Source of the DNA: Kitasatospora sp. NBC_01246
Lineage (GTDB): Bacteria > Actinomycetota > Actinomycetes > Streptomycetales > Streptomycetaceae
DNA: 64,000 nt
Direction of reading: 5' to 3'
Assembly (NCBI RefSeq): GCF_036226505.1
Contig: NZ_CP108484.1
Coordinates: 372,001 to 436,000 of the forward strand
Every line of letters starts with the position of its first letter. Positions within the stretch are counted from its first letter, which is position 1. Below are positions 1 to 7,900 of the stretch, in pieces. The notes below the pieces were generated by a model. The model was not told where the DNA came from and did not search any database. It was given only the letters and a program-made list of their open reading frames with translations. The position numbers and the translations under genes were made by a program.

Positions 1-488
1 CCGCACAGCACCAGCAGCGGGACGAGCAGCAGCCGGCCGGCGCTCGGGCCGAGGTCCAGCTGGTCGGCGGCGTACCAGGTGATGGCCACGCCGGTGACCA
101 GCTCGCCGAAGCCGTCCGGGTAGAGGAAGCGTTCGGACAGCAGCGCGTACAGCGGGTGGACCGGCCGGATCAGGTACCGGTAGAACTCGCCGGACTGCAC
201 CAGGCGCCGTGCCAGGATCCACAGTTGGTCGGTGAACAGCCGGTCCAGGCCGCGCGGGAGGAGCGAGAACCCCAGCAGGAACAGCACCTGGTGGAAGTTC
301 CATCCCGCGATCACCGGGACCTGCCGGAAGACCATCCCGACCACGGCGAGCTGGCCGCCCACCCGGAGCAGCAGGCCGCCCGCCCCGAGGGCGAAGTCCA
401 TCCGGTACTCGGTCAGCCGGTGCAGGCTGACGGCGCTCAGGTACCAGGTCAGCCGGGTGTAGCGGGCCGCGGTGGTGAACGCGCTCAT
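1..488 (-). CDS. ABC-2 type exporter permease, second subunit (3' end outside window)
   Basis: The frame is open from the ATG at 488 down to the window edge, so at least 162 residues are encoded and the C-terminus is missing. The translation is hydrophobic with an N-terminal cytoplasmic segment of about 25 residues, then membrane segments. A motif of the type LIRPVHPLYALLSERF is typical of the ABC-2 permeases that pair with a second permease and an ATPase in actinobacterial drug or metabolite exporters. The ATG overlaps the stop of the upstream permease (ATGA, 485-488), so the two are translationally coupled. It should form the heteromeric membrane channel with the 485-1330 product, energised by the 1327-2343 ATPase. 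The transported substrate is inferred to be the product of the cyclase/aminotransferase operon. Confidence 0.85.
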   Translation of the reverse strand, partial: MSAFTTAARYTRLTWYLSAVSLHRLTEYRMDFALGAGGLLLRVGGQLAVVGMVFRQVPVIAGWNFHQVLFLLGFSLLPRGLDRLFTDQLWILARRLVQSGEFYRYLIRPVHPLYALLSERFLYPDGFGELVTGVAITWYAADQLDLGPSAGRLLLVPLLVLC

Positions 489-1330
489 CCGCCCAGCACC
501 TCCACCCTGCGGACGGCCCCGCGCCAGGCGAGGGCGGCCAGGGCGGTCAGGCCGACGGCCCAGCCGGCCTGACCGGCCAGGATCCCGGCGGCCTCGGCGG
601 GCCCCCGGTAGTGGCCGAGCAGCAGCCGCAGCGGTCCGTCGACCAGGGCCTGGAACGGCAGCAGGTGCGCGACGGCGGCCAGCGGCCCCGGCATCAGGGC
701 GAGCGGCACGACCTGGCCGGCGAAGAACGCGACCACGCTGTCCTTGACGATCCGCACGCCCCAGATGTTGGTGGTGACAAAGCCCGCCAGGCCGACCAGC
801 AGGTTCACCCCGAACCCGATCACCAGCGAGAGCCCGGCGGACAGCGCGAACAGCAGCCCGCCCGCCCAGCTCGGCGCGGACAGCGGCAGCAGCAGCGCGT
901 ACAGCAGCACCACCGGGACGGCGACCGTCCCGGCGTTGACCAGGGAGACCGGCAGGCCGGCGGCGAACCGCGCCAGCGGGTAGCTGACCGGGCGCAGCAG
1001 CGAGACCGCGATGTCGCCGCGCTGGACCTCCCCGGCCACCTCCTCGTCCACCCGGCTGGCCTGGAGCAGCGCCAGCATCTGGGCGAGCAGCACGTACGTG
1101 GTCAGCTCGGGCAGGTCGTACCCGCCGGGCAGGCCGCCGGTGCGGCCCGCGTACACCGCGCGCCAGAGGAAGACCTGGAGGCCGACGGCCGTGGTCGCGG
1201 TGACCGCGTTGATCACGAAGGTCGAGCGGTACTGCAGCAGGCCCTGAAGGCTGGCGGCGGCGAACGGGGTGTAGCGGCGCCAGGTGACGGCGAGCGGGGT
1301 GCGGCGGTGCCAGGTGGCGGCGGCCGTCAC
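485..1330 (-). CDS. ABC-2 type exporter permease, first subunit
   Basis: 281 residues from a GTG at 1330 that overlaps the ATPase stop (GTGA, 1327-1330). A longer reading frame upstream lies in the ATPase gene and is not used. About six hydrophobic segments are visible, with the conserved central region around VQRGDIAVSLLRPVSYPLARF (amphipathic coupling-helix region of ABC-2 permeases) and a late NIWGVRIVKDSVVAFFAGQVVPL segment. Together with the next permease and the ATPase it forms a three-gene exporter module of the type common in Streptomyces secondary-metabolite clusters. Assignment to the ABC-2 family is firm; the substrate is not known. Confidence 0.9.
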   Translation of the reverse strand: MTAAATWHRRTPLAVTWRRYTPFAAASLQGLLQYRSTFVINAVTATTAVGLQVFLWRAVYAGRTGGLPGGYDLPELTTYVLLAQMLALLQASRVDEEVAGEVQRGDIAVSLLRPVSYPLARFAAGLPVSLVNAGTVAVPVVLLYALLLPLSAPSWAGGLLFALSAGLSLVIGFGVNLLVGLAGFVTTNIWGVRIVKDSVVAFFAGQVVPLALMPGPLAAVAHLLPFQALVDGPLRLLLGHYRGPAEAAGILAGQAGWAVGLTALAALAWRGAVRRVEVLGG

Positions 1331-2343
1331 AGCAGCGCCTCCCGGGGCTCGGCCCGGCCGGTGTAGATCCGGCGGAGCACCGTTTCGAGGTCGGGCTCGG
1401 GGGCGACGCAGTCGGTGACGTCGAAGTGCTCCAGCAGGAAGCCCATCACCTCCCGGGCGGACGAGTGCCGGGTCGGGTACTCGACCCGGATCCGTCCGCC
1501 CTCGACCGGCCGGGCGGTCACGCCCGGCAGCCTGTCCTCGATCATCGCGATCGCCTGGGCCGGCGCGGGCCAGCCCTGGTGTTCGAAGACGACCGCCCGG
1601 GTGTCGGCGGCGCGCAGCAGCTCGTGCACGGTGCCCTGGTGCACCACCTCGCCCCGGTTGACGACCAGGACCTGGTCGCAGATCGAGGTGATGTCGCCGA
1701 TGTCGTGGCTGGTGAGCATGACGGTCGTGCCGAGTTCGGCGTTGACCCGGTTGACCAGTTCGCGCACGGCCTCCTTCAGGACCAGGTCCAGACCGACGGT
1801 CGGCTCGTCGAGGAACACGACGGCGGGATCGTGCAGCAGGCTCGCGGCCACCTCGGCGCGCATCCGCTGGCCGAGGCTCAGCTGCCGCACGGGAGTGCTG
1901 CCGAGGGCGTCGAGGTCGAGCAGCTCGCGGTAGAGCGCCATGTTGCGCCGGTAGACCGGGGCGGGGATCTCGTGGATGCGGCGCAGGATCCGGAAGGAGT
2001 CCGGGACCGGGAGGTCCCACCAGAGCTGGCTCCGCTGGCCGAACACCACGCCGATGTTGGCGGCGTTGCGGCGGCGCTCCCGGTACGGCTCCAGGTCGGC
2101 CACCAGGCAGCGGCCGGAGGTCGGGTTCATGATCCCGGTCAGCATCTTGACGGTGGTGGACTTGCCCGCGCCGTTGGCGCCGATGTAGGCGGCCCTGGCG
2201 CCGGCCGGGATCTCGAAGGAGACCCCGGAGACGGCGCGCACCACGCGGTGCTCCCGGCTGAACAGCGTGCCGAGGCTGCCGAGCAGACCGGGCCTGCGCT
2301 CGTAGACCTTGAACTCCTTGACCAGGTTCTCCGCGACGATCAC
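1327..2343 (-). CDS. ABC exporter ATP-binding protein
   Basis: 338 residues from a GTG at 2343, overlapping the aminotransferase stop (GTGA). Walker A GANGAGKS is at about 55-62, the ABC signature LSLGQ at 155-159, Walker B VVFLDE at 175-180 and the H-loop TSHD at 211-214. The unusual Q-loop region (FGQRSQLWWDLPVPDSF) and the long C-terminal extension after residue 230 are typical of the ATPases that work with paired ABC-2 permeases (NatA/DrrA-like group). It should energise export by the two downstream permeases. Four genes in a row here have 4-base stop-start overlaps, so biosynthesis and export genes are made from one message. Confidence 0.93.
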   Translation of the reverse strand: MIVAENLVKEFKVYERRPGLLGSLGTLFSREHRVVRAVSGVSFEIPAGARAAYIGANGAGKSTTVKMLTGIMNPTSGRCLVADLEPYRERRRNAANIGVVFGQRSQLWWDLPVPDSFRILRRIHEIPAPVYRRNMALYRELLDLDALGSTPVRQLSLGQRMRAEVAASLLHDPAVVFLDEPTVGLDLVLKEAVRELVNRVNAELGTTVMLTSHDIGDITSICDQVLVVNRGEVVHQGTVHELLRAADTRAVVFEHQGWPAPAQAIAMIEDRLPGVTARPVEGGRIRVEYPTRHSSAREVMGFLLEHFDVTDCVAPEPDLETVLRRIYTGRAEPREALL

Positions 2344-3641
2344 CGGCCGGCCTCCGTGACCTGCTCCAGGGCGCGCCCGAGCAGGGTGATGCCCTCCTCC
2401 AGGAGCGCCCGGTCGATGGTGAACGGCGGGGCGAGCCGGATGATGTGGCCGCCGAGCGAGGTGCGCAGTCCGAGGTCGAGGGCGGCGAGGTAGACGGCGC
2501 GGGCGATCTCGGGCGCGGGCTCCCGGCTCTCCCGGCTGCGGACGAACTCCAGCCCGTGCAGCAGTCCGAGGCCCCGGACGTCGCCGAGGACCTCGAACCG
2601 GGACTTGAGTTCGGCCAGCCGGTCGTCGAGCAGCGCGCCGAGGGTACGGACGTTCTCGATCAGGGTGTCGCGGGCCACCACCTGCAGGGTGGCCTTCGCG
2701 GCGGCGATGCCCAGCGGGTTGTTGGCGTAGGTGGAGGCGGTGGATCCGGCCCGGGCCGCCCGCGGGTGGCGCAGCACCTCCGCGCGTCCGGCCAGGACGG
2801 CGAAGGGGAAGCCCGAGGCCATGCCCTTGGAGAGGGCGACCAGGTCGGGCTGGACGCCGAAGCGCTCGCTCGCCAGGAAGCTGCCGGTGCGACCGCCGCC
2901 GGTGAGGACTTCGTCGGCGACCAGCATGACCCCGTTCTGCCGGGCGCTGTCGGCGATCTGCTCCCAGTAGCCGGGCGGCGGCACGATGACTCCGGCCGCG
3001 CCGAGCACCGGCTCGAAGACCAGCGCCGACACGTTGGACTTCTCGGTGATGTGCCGCCGGACCAGCGAGGCGCACCGCACCCCGCAGGAGGGGTACTCCA
3101 GTTCGAGCGGGCAGCGGTAGCAGTACGGCGAGTAGCCGAGGATGCTGTTGCCGGCATGGGCCTGGTTGCCGATGTCCCAGTGCACCAGCATCCGGGCGCC
3201 CTGGGTCTTGCCGTGGAAGCCGTGGCGCAGCGCGCCGATCCGGTTGCGGCCGGGGTCGGCGACGGCCTGCACGGCGCGCAGCGCGGCCTCGACGACCTCG
3301 GCCCCGGTCGAGAAGAAGCCGTAGGTGTCGAGCTGTTCGGGCAGCAGGCGGGCGAGCAGCTCGCACAGCTCGGCCCGGTCGGCGGTGGCGAAGTCGTGGA
3401 CGTTCCACAGCCGGCCGGCCTGCTCGGTGAGCGCCGCGACCACCTCGGGGTGGCAGTGGCCGAGCGACTGGGTGAGGGTTCCGGCGGCGAGGTCGATGTA
3501 CTGGTCGCCGTCGAGGTCGGTGAGGACGGCGCCGCTGCCCTCGACGAACACCCGGCGCCCGAGGGCGGACTCCTCCGAGGCTCCCGGCGCGAGGTGGACG
3601 GCCTCCCGGGCCAGCAGCTCGCTCTGGCGCGGGCCGGTCAC
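2340..3641 (-). CDS. PLP-dependent class III aminotransferase
   Basis: 433 residues from a GTG at 3641, overlapping the cupin stop. Class III landmarks are visible: the phosphate-binding STGAEVVEAALR region near 111-122, GFHGKT at 141-146, the PLP-ring aspartate in VADEV (D243) and the Schiff-base lysine in ALSKG (K272). A four-cysteine insert (C174, C177, C186, C190) matches a segment seen in many class III enzymes. Lying between a valiolone-synthase-type cyclase and an exporter, it most likely transaminates a keto-cyclitol to an aminocyclitol. Acarbose-type clusters also use a PLP aminotransferase at this stage. The amino donor and exact substrate cannot be read from sequence; a GABA or ornithine aminotransferase role is the alternative but is less supported by context. 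Confidence 0.9.
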   Translation of the reverse strand: MTGPRQSELLAREAVHLAPGASEESALGRRVFVEGSGAVLTDLDGDQYIDLAAGTLTQSLGHCHPEVVAALTEQAGRLWNVHDFATADRAELCELLARLLPEQLDTYGFFSTGAEVVEAALRAVQAVADPGRNRIGALRHGFHGKTQGARMLVHWDIGNQAHAGNSILGYSPYCYRCPLELEYPSCGVRCASLVRRHITEKSNVSALVFEPVLGAAGVIVPPPGYWEQIADSARQNGVMLVADEVLTGGGRTGSFLASERFGVQPDLVALSKGMASGFPFAVLAGRAEVLRHPRAARAGSTASTYANNPLGIAAAKATLQVVARDTLIENVRTLGALLDDRLAELKSRFEVLGDVRGLGLLHGLEFVRSRESREPAPEIARAVYLAALDLGLRTSLGGHIIRLAPPFTIDRALLEEGITLLGRALEQVTEAGR

Positions 3642-4045
3642 CGGGCGCCGCCCATCGGGCCGACCTCGAAGACCAGCAGCTGGAGGTCCTCGTCCGAGGC
3701 GTTGGCGAGGCCGTGCTCGCCGTACGCGCGGTTGGGGACGACGTCCCCGGCCCGGACCTCGAACTCCTCGCCGTCCAGGGTCATCAGGCCCCGGCCGGAC
3801 AGGATCACGTAGGTCTCCTCGTCGTCGGCGTGGCGGTGCAGGCCGATCGAGGTGCGGGGCGGCAGCACCACCAGGTCGATGAAGGCGACGGGGGCCGGGG
3901 CGCTCTCGCCGTGGTAGGCCCGGTGGGCGAGGATCGTGCCGGCACCCCCGTGGTCGGCGTTCACCCCTCGGAGCAGGCCCTCGTGCAGGTTGGACACCCG
4001 GCTGCGGGTCACACCACGGGCCGGCGGCGGTTCGGCGGGACTCAT
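3638..4045 (-). CDS. small single-domain cupin
   Basis: 135 residues. Cupin motif 1 is visible as GLHRHADDEETYVILSGRG (metal ligands H, H and E, about residues 68-86) and motif 2 as GDVVPNRAYGEHG, with the fourth ligand histidine near 111. The aminotransferase start overlaps its stop, and it follows the cyclase by 68 bp in the same direction. Small cupins of this kind act as isomerases, epimerases, dioxygenases or sugar-binding proteins. Next to a valiolone-type cyclase an inferred role is isomerisation or epimerisation of the cyclitol, a step done by vicinal-oxygen-chelate enzymes in validamycin and cetoniacytone pathways. A sensor or binding role is also possible. Confidence 0.85.
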   Translation of the reverse strand: MSPAEPPPARGVTRSRVSNLHEGLLRGVNADHGGAGTILAHRAYHGESAPAPVAFIDLVVLPPRTSIGLHRHADDEETYVILSGRGLMTLDGEEFEVRAGDVVPNRAYGEHGLANASDEDLQLLVFEVGPMGGAR

Positions 4046-4112
4046 CTCGGTGCGGGCTCCTGTCGGGGAGGGGACGGACGGGGCGGACGGGTCGTCCGTC
4101 GGCGGGCCGGGT

Positions 4113-5333
4113 TCAGTGCGCGACGGCGAGCGGACCGGGAAGGCTTCCCGGGCGGACGGCCAGGGCGTCCAGCGCCTCCTCCAGCGCGGCGGCCGGGATG
4201 TCCTCCAGGTCGTCGACGAAGACCGCGGAGCCGATGCCGTCGGGCACCACCAGGTGCAGCCGGCGCCCGCGCCGCTCCCAGGACGCTCTCAGGGCCCGCT
4301 GCATCAGCTCGGGCGTGCAGGTCTGCGGGTCGTGCACCGGAAGGCCGAGGCGGGAGATCAGGCGGACGATCCGTTCGCAGTCCTCGGCGCCGATCACGCC
4401 GAGCACGCGGGCGAGTTCGCTGGAGATCGCCATGTCGACGGCCACCGACTCGCCGTGGGCGATCCGGTAGTCGCTGGCCGTCTCGATCACCGGCCCGAAG
4501 GTGTGCCCGAAGTCGACCAGCCGCGCCAGGTCGTGCTCGCGGAGGTTCGGGCAGAGCTCCTCCATCATCAGCGCCATGGAGGTGCGCAGTACGTAGTCCT
4601 CGACGCCGCGCCCACCCTCGGCGGCCAGCCACGAGGGGGGCGGGCAGGGCTGCCGGAAGACCTCCGGGCACTCCTCCAGGGCGCGGAACAGCTGCGCGTC
4701 CTTGATGATCGCCATCTTGGCGATCTCCCCCAGCCCGCAACGGATCTGGCGCGCGGGCAAGGTCCGGAGGAACGCCGGATCGTTGATCGACGCGTGCGCC
4801 GGGTGGTACGACCCGAGCATGTTCTTGGTGCCGAGGGCGTTGACCCCGGTCTTGACGCCGACGCCGACGTCGACCTGGCCCACCAGGGTGGTGTTGACCT
4901 TGATGTAGCGCACGCCCCGGCAGTAGACGGCCGCCGCGAAGCCCACCGTGTCGCAGGTGACGCCGCCGCCGACGGCGATCATCACGCCGCGCCGGTCCAG
5001 CCCGGCGGCCTTGGCCTCCGCGCAGATCCGCTCGACGGAGTCCATGGTCTTCTGTGCCTCGCCGCCGCCGATCACCACCACGCTCCAACTGCCCGGCGCC
5101 AGACGCTCGGCCAGGTAGCGGCGTAGCTGTGCGCCGTAGAGCCGGTCGACGGACGGGCCGAGGAAGGCGATCACCCGGCGCCCTTCGCAGTACTCGGCCA
5201 GCAGCGGGTTCCCCGGTGCGAACACGCCGTCGGTGAGGTCGACGCGGTACGAAGTCCCCTCCGGTGCACGGAGCGCGAAGCCCCCGTCGTCGGCCAGCAC
5301 CCCGTGCCCGGCCCATGCTGTCTGCTCCGCCAC
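4113..5333 (-). CDS. sugar phosphate cyclase, 2-epi-5-epi-valiolone synthase type
   Basis: 406 residues from a GTG at 5333 with GAGGAG a few bases upstream. The dehydroquinate-synthase fold is clear: GGGVTCDTVGF near 122-132, EIAK at 203-206 (zinc ligand E203), GHTF (H277) and HGESVAVDMA at 293-302 (H293). Several positions differ from DHQ synthase in the way known for 2-epi-5-epi-valiolone synthases: MMEELCPNL at 256-264, DFGHTFGP with Asp before the motif and Pro replacing the second His (P281), and LVVPDGIG with Pro near 364 replacing a DHQS lysine. The expected reaction is cyclisation of sedoheptulose-7-phosphate to a C7 keto-cyclitol with loss of phosphate. It heads the minus-strand operon that encodes aminotransfer and export. 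The exact product (EEV versus an epimer) needs assay. Confidence 0.88.
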   Translation of the reverse strand: MAEQTAWAGHGVLADDGGFALRAPEGTSYRVDLTDGVFAPGNPLLAEYCEGRRVIAFLGPSVDRLYGAQLRRYLAERLAPGSWSVVVIGGGEAQKTMDSVERICAEAKAAGLDRRGVMIAVGGGVTCDTVGFAAAVYCRGVRYIKVNTTLVGQVDVGVGVKTGVNALGTKNMLGSYHPAHASINDPAFLRTLPARQIRCGLGEIAKMAIIKDAQLFRALEECPEVFRQPCPPPSWLAAEGGRGVEDYVLRTSMALMMEELCPNLREHDLARLVDFGHTFGPVIETASDYRIAHGESVAVDMAISSELARVLGVIGAEDCERIVRLISRLGLPVHDPQTCTPELMQRALRASWERRGRRLHLVVPDGIGSAVFVDDLEDIPAAALEEALDALAVRPGSLPGPLAVAH

Positions 5334-5437
5334 AACACTCCTCGGATCGGCCGGTCCCTGACCGGACGTGTCGTCAACTGCGGTAACGGGCCAGAGTTAA
5401 ACAGTTGATAGCCAGATATGGCAAGGATCTTCAGAAA

Positions 5438-5457
5438 CTTGCAGCAATCTCTTGCAG
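5438..5457 (+). promoter_or_regulatory. CTTGCAG direct repeats upstream of the alpha-glucosidase gene
   Basis: Two copies of CTTGCAG lie at 5438-5444 and 5451-5457, 13 bp apart. A related GCAAGGA at 5421-5427 forms an inverted partner just upstream. CTTGCAG-type repeats are known in front of Streptomyces amylase and maltose genes, where LacI-family MalR/Reg1 regulators act. The site is 53-72 bp upstream of the GH13 ATG, in the divergent region shared with the cyclase operon (5334-5509), so both transcription units could respond to it. The regulator itself is not identified. Confidence 0.6.
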
Positions 5458-5509
5458 AGGTTTGGGGCCGGTGCGAGCATCGAGGCTCCGCCACCCGAGG
5501 AGTCCTCAG

Positions 5510-7171
5510 ATGACCGCACCCATGACGGCGCCGGCCCCCGCACGCACACGTTGGGACTGGTGGGAGGACGCCGTCATCTACCAGGTCTATCCGCGCAGCT
5601 TCGCCGACAGCGACGGCGACGGCTGCGGGGACCTGAACGGAATCCGCGACCGTCTGGGCCACCTGCGGGAGCTGGGTGTCGACGCGCTCTGGATCTCGCC
5701 GTTCTACACCTCACCGCAGGCCGACGGCGGCTACGACGTGGCGGACTACCGCGCCGTCGACCCGGTGTACGGCACGGTCGGCGACGCCGACGCGCTGATC
5801 ACCGACGCGCACGCCCTCGGCCTGCGGGTGATCGTCGACGTGGTCCCCAACCACTGCTCGGACCAGCACCCGTGGTTCCTGCGGGCACTGCGCGAGGGCG
5901 CCGGCTCCCCACTGCGGTCCCGGTTCCACTTCCGCCCCGGCCGCGGCCCCGGCGGCGAGGAGCCGCCGAACGACTGGATCTCCCTGTTCGGCGGCCCCGC
6001 CTGGACGAGGACCACCGAACCCGACGGCACCCCGGGCGAGTGGTACCTGCACCTCTTCGCCGCCCAACAGCCCGACCTCAACTGGGACTCCACCGCCGTC
6101 CAGGACGAGTTCCGGTCCATCCTGCGGTTCTGGCTGGACCTCGGCGTGGACGGATTCCGGGTCGACGTCGCACACGGCCTGGTCAAGGCCCCGGGCCTGC
6201 CCGACCTCGGGCGCTACGAACAGCTCGGCCTCCTCGGCGAAACGTCGGTACCGTACTTCGACCAGGACGGCGTCCACGAGATCTACCGCTCGTGGCGCAC
6301 CCTGCTGGAGGAGTACCCGGGCCAGCGGATCGCGGTGGCGGAGGCCTGGACCCGGACACTGGACCGCACCGCCCGCTACGTCCGCCCCGGCGAGCTCCAC
6401 CAGGCCTTCAACTTCAAGTTCATGAACGCGCCCTGGGACGACGTCCGGCTGCGCGAACTGATCACGACGTCCTTGGCCGCCATGGGCACCGTGGACGCCC
6501 CCACCACCTGGACGCTCTCGAACCACGACGTCATCCGGCACGCCACCCGGTACGCGCAGGGCGACCCGGCCCGCGGCCTGCGCCGGGCCCGGGCCGCCGC
6601 GCTGCTGATGCTCGCGCTCCCCGGCTCCGCGTACCTCTACCAGGGTGAGGAGCTGGGCCTCCCCGAGGTCACCGACATCCCCGACGAGGTCCGCCGGGAC
6701 CCGGCCTTCCACCGCGCCGACGGCGGCCACGGCATGCGCGACGGCTGCCGGGTCCCGCTCCCCTGGTCCGGCACCCGGGCCCCGTACGGCTTCGGCCCCG
6801 TGCCCGGCGGCCCCTCCTGGCTGCCCCAGCCCCCCGAGTGGGCCGACCTCAGCGTCGAGGCGCAGACCGGCGATCCGCGATCCGTCCTGGAGCTGTACCG
6901 CAGCGCGCTGCGCCTGCGCCGGACCCTTCCCGCGCTCGGCGCCGGCCGGTCCGTCGAATGGCTGGACCTGGCACCCGGGGTGCTCGCGTTCCGGCGCGAC
7001 AGCGACCAGGGCGCCGTGGTCTGCGCCGTCAACACCACCGGCGCGCCGGTCCGCGTCACCGACGGCGGACTCGGCGCCCTCCTGCTCTGCTCGGCCGAAC
7101 CACCGGTCACCGAGCACCCCGGCGAGGTGCTGCTGGCAGCCGACAGCACCGGCTGGTGGCTGGCCGGCTGA
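5510..7171 (+). CDS. GH13 alpha-glucosidase (cytoplasmic)
   Basis: 553 residues starting at ATG 5510, preceded by GAGGAGT at good spacing; a longer upstream frame has no RBS and crosses the regulatory repeats. The four GH13 regions are present: DVVPNH at 110-115, GFRVDVAH at 215-222 with nucleophile D219, VAEAW with acid/base E278, and SNHD with D340. An alpha-amylase-family start (YQVYPRSFADS near residue 24) and absence of a signal peptide indicate a cytoplasmic exo-acting oligosaccharide hydrolase such as actinobacterial AglA. The expected role is hydrolysis of maltose, isomaltose or sucrose-like oligosaccharides to glucose. It is divergent from the aminocyclitol operon; C7N aminocyclitols include alpha-glucosidase inhibitors, so this enzyme could be a target or protection factor, but that is only context. 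Confidence 0.93.
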   Translation: MTAPMTAPAPARTRWDWWEDAVIYQVYPRSFADSDGDGCGDLNGIRDRLGHLRELGVDALWISPFYTSPQADGGYDVADYRAVDPVYGTVGDADALITDAHALGLRVIVDVVPNHCSDQHPWFLRALREGAGSPLRSRFHFRPGRGPGGEEPPNDWISLFGGPAWTRTTEPDGTPGEWYLHLFAAQQPDLNWDSTAVQDEFRSILRFWLDLGVDGFRVDVAHGLVKAPGLPDLGRYEQLGLLGETSVPYFDQDGVHEIYRSWRTLLEEYPGQRIAVAEAWTRTLDRTARYVRPGELHQAFNFKFMNAPWDDVRLRELITTSLAAMGTVDAPTTWTLSNHDVIRHATRYAQGDPARGLRRARAAALLMLALPGSAYLYQGEELGLPEVTDIPDEVRRDPAFHRADGGHGMRDGCRVPLPWSGTRAPYGFGPVPGGPSWLPQPPEWADLSVEAQTGDPRSVLELYRSALRLRRTLPALGAGRSVEWLDLAPGVLAFRRDSDQGAVVCAVNTTGAPVRVTDGGLGALLLCSAEPPVTEHPGEVLLAADSTGWWLAG

Positions 7172-7225
7172 CGAGCGTCCCCGGGGGCTTCCCGCTGCCG
7201 TCACTCTAACGGCGACGCCAGAGCT

Positions 7226-7244
7226 TGTCATCGGATGGATGACG
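7226..7244. promoter_or_regulatory. RheA-type heat-shock operator of the Hsp20 gene
   Basis: The inverted repeat TGTCATC (7226-7232), five bases, then GATGACG (7238-7244) matches, with one base different, the TGTCATC-N5-GATGACA operator described for RheA, the thermosensing repressor of hsp18 in Streptomyces albus. It lies about 60 bp upstream of the Hsp20 start, where a repressor would cover the promoter. No rheA gene is next to it in this window, so the repressor would act in trans. Confidence 0.8.
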
Positions 7245-7304
7245 CGCTACAAAGGTGTCAGGTGAAGCGCACTGGCCCCCTGATCCTTCTGGAGGTGTTT
7301 CGCG

Positions 7305-7739
7305 ATGCTGATGCGCACCGACCCGTTCCGCGAACTGGACCGTCTGACCCAGCAGTTCCTGAACACGACCGGCACCTGGTCGCGTCCGGCCCCGATGCCG
7401 CTGGACGCCTACCGCACCGGCGACGAGTACGTGATGTGCTTCGACCTGCCGGGTGTGAGCCCGGACGCGATCGACATCGACGTCGAGCGGAACATGCTCA
7501 CCGTCAAGGCCGAGCGCCGTCCCCGCCCCGAGGGCGACGACGTGAAGTGGGAGCTGTCCGAGCGCCCGCTCGGGATCTTCTCCCGCCAGGTGATGCTCTC
7601 GGACACCCTCGACCCGGCCGGGATCAGCGCCGACTACGACGCCGGCGTGCTGACCCTGAGGATCCCGGTCGCCGAGAAGGCCAAGCCCCGCAAGATCGCC
7701 ATCGGCCACAACGGCACCCCGAAGCAGATCCAGGCCTGA
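7305..7739 (+). CDS. hsp18: Hsp20/alpha-crystallin small heat-shock protein
   Basis: 144 residues from ATG 7305, with GGAGGTG at 7291-7297. The alpha-crystallin domain runs from about residue 33 to 130 (start [26 protein letters not shown] in outline), with a GVLTLRIPV motif near 119-127 that corresponds to the conserved A-x-x-x-n-G-v-L end of the domain. It is an ATP-independent holdase that binds unfolding proteins. A RheA-type operator upstream and a strong terminator downstream indicate a single-gene, heat-induced unit. The symbol is by family resemblance to S. albus Hsp18; several paralogues can occur in one genome. Confidence 0.92.
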   Translation: MLMRTDPFRELDRLTQQFLNTTGTWSRPAPMPLDAYRTGDEYVMCFDLPGVSPDAIDIDVERNMLTVKAERRPRPEGDDVKWELSERPLGIFSRQVMLSDTLDPAGISADYDAGVLTLRIPVAEKAKPRKIAIGHNGTPKQIQA

Positions 7740-7757
7740 CCCGCACCCCCGGAGCCG

Positions 7758-7798
7758 TTCCGGGCCGCCCCGCCCCTCCCCCGCGGGGCGGCCCGGAA
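7758..7798 (+). terminator. Rho-independent-like terminator after the Hsp20 gene
   Basis: Perfect 16-bp arms (7758-7773 and 7783-7798, starting TTCCGGGCC) separated by a 9-base loop, 18 bp after the Hsp20 stop. There is no T-tract, as usual for streptomycete terminators. Confidence 0.85.
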
Positions 7799-7900
7799 GA
7801 CCTCGCTACGACCTCCTCCTCGGCCGCCCCGCACCACGGCACCGCTCCTGATGACACGTCCCGCACCGCGCGGGCCCCTCTCCCCCGGAAGGCCACCGTC

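Noticed and set aside
1327..3408. 693-codon open frame running through the ABC ATPase and aminotransferase genes
   Set aside because: Only the 1327-2343 part is protein-like; the upstream part is the third-position-rich shadow of the aminotransferase.
3713..4705. Long plus-strand open frames opposite the cyclase, GH2, LAL and M4 genes
   Set aside because: All are antisense shadows caused by high GC at codon position 3; they lack RBS and recognisable domains.
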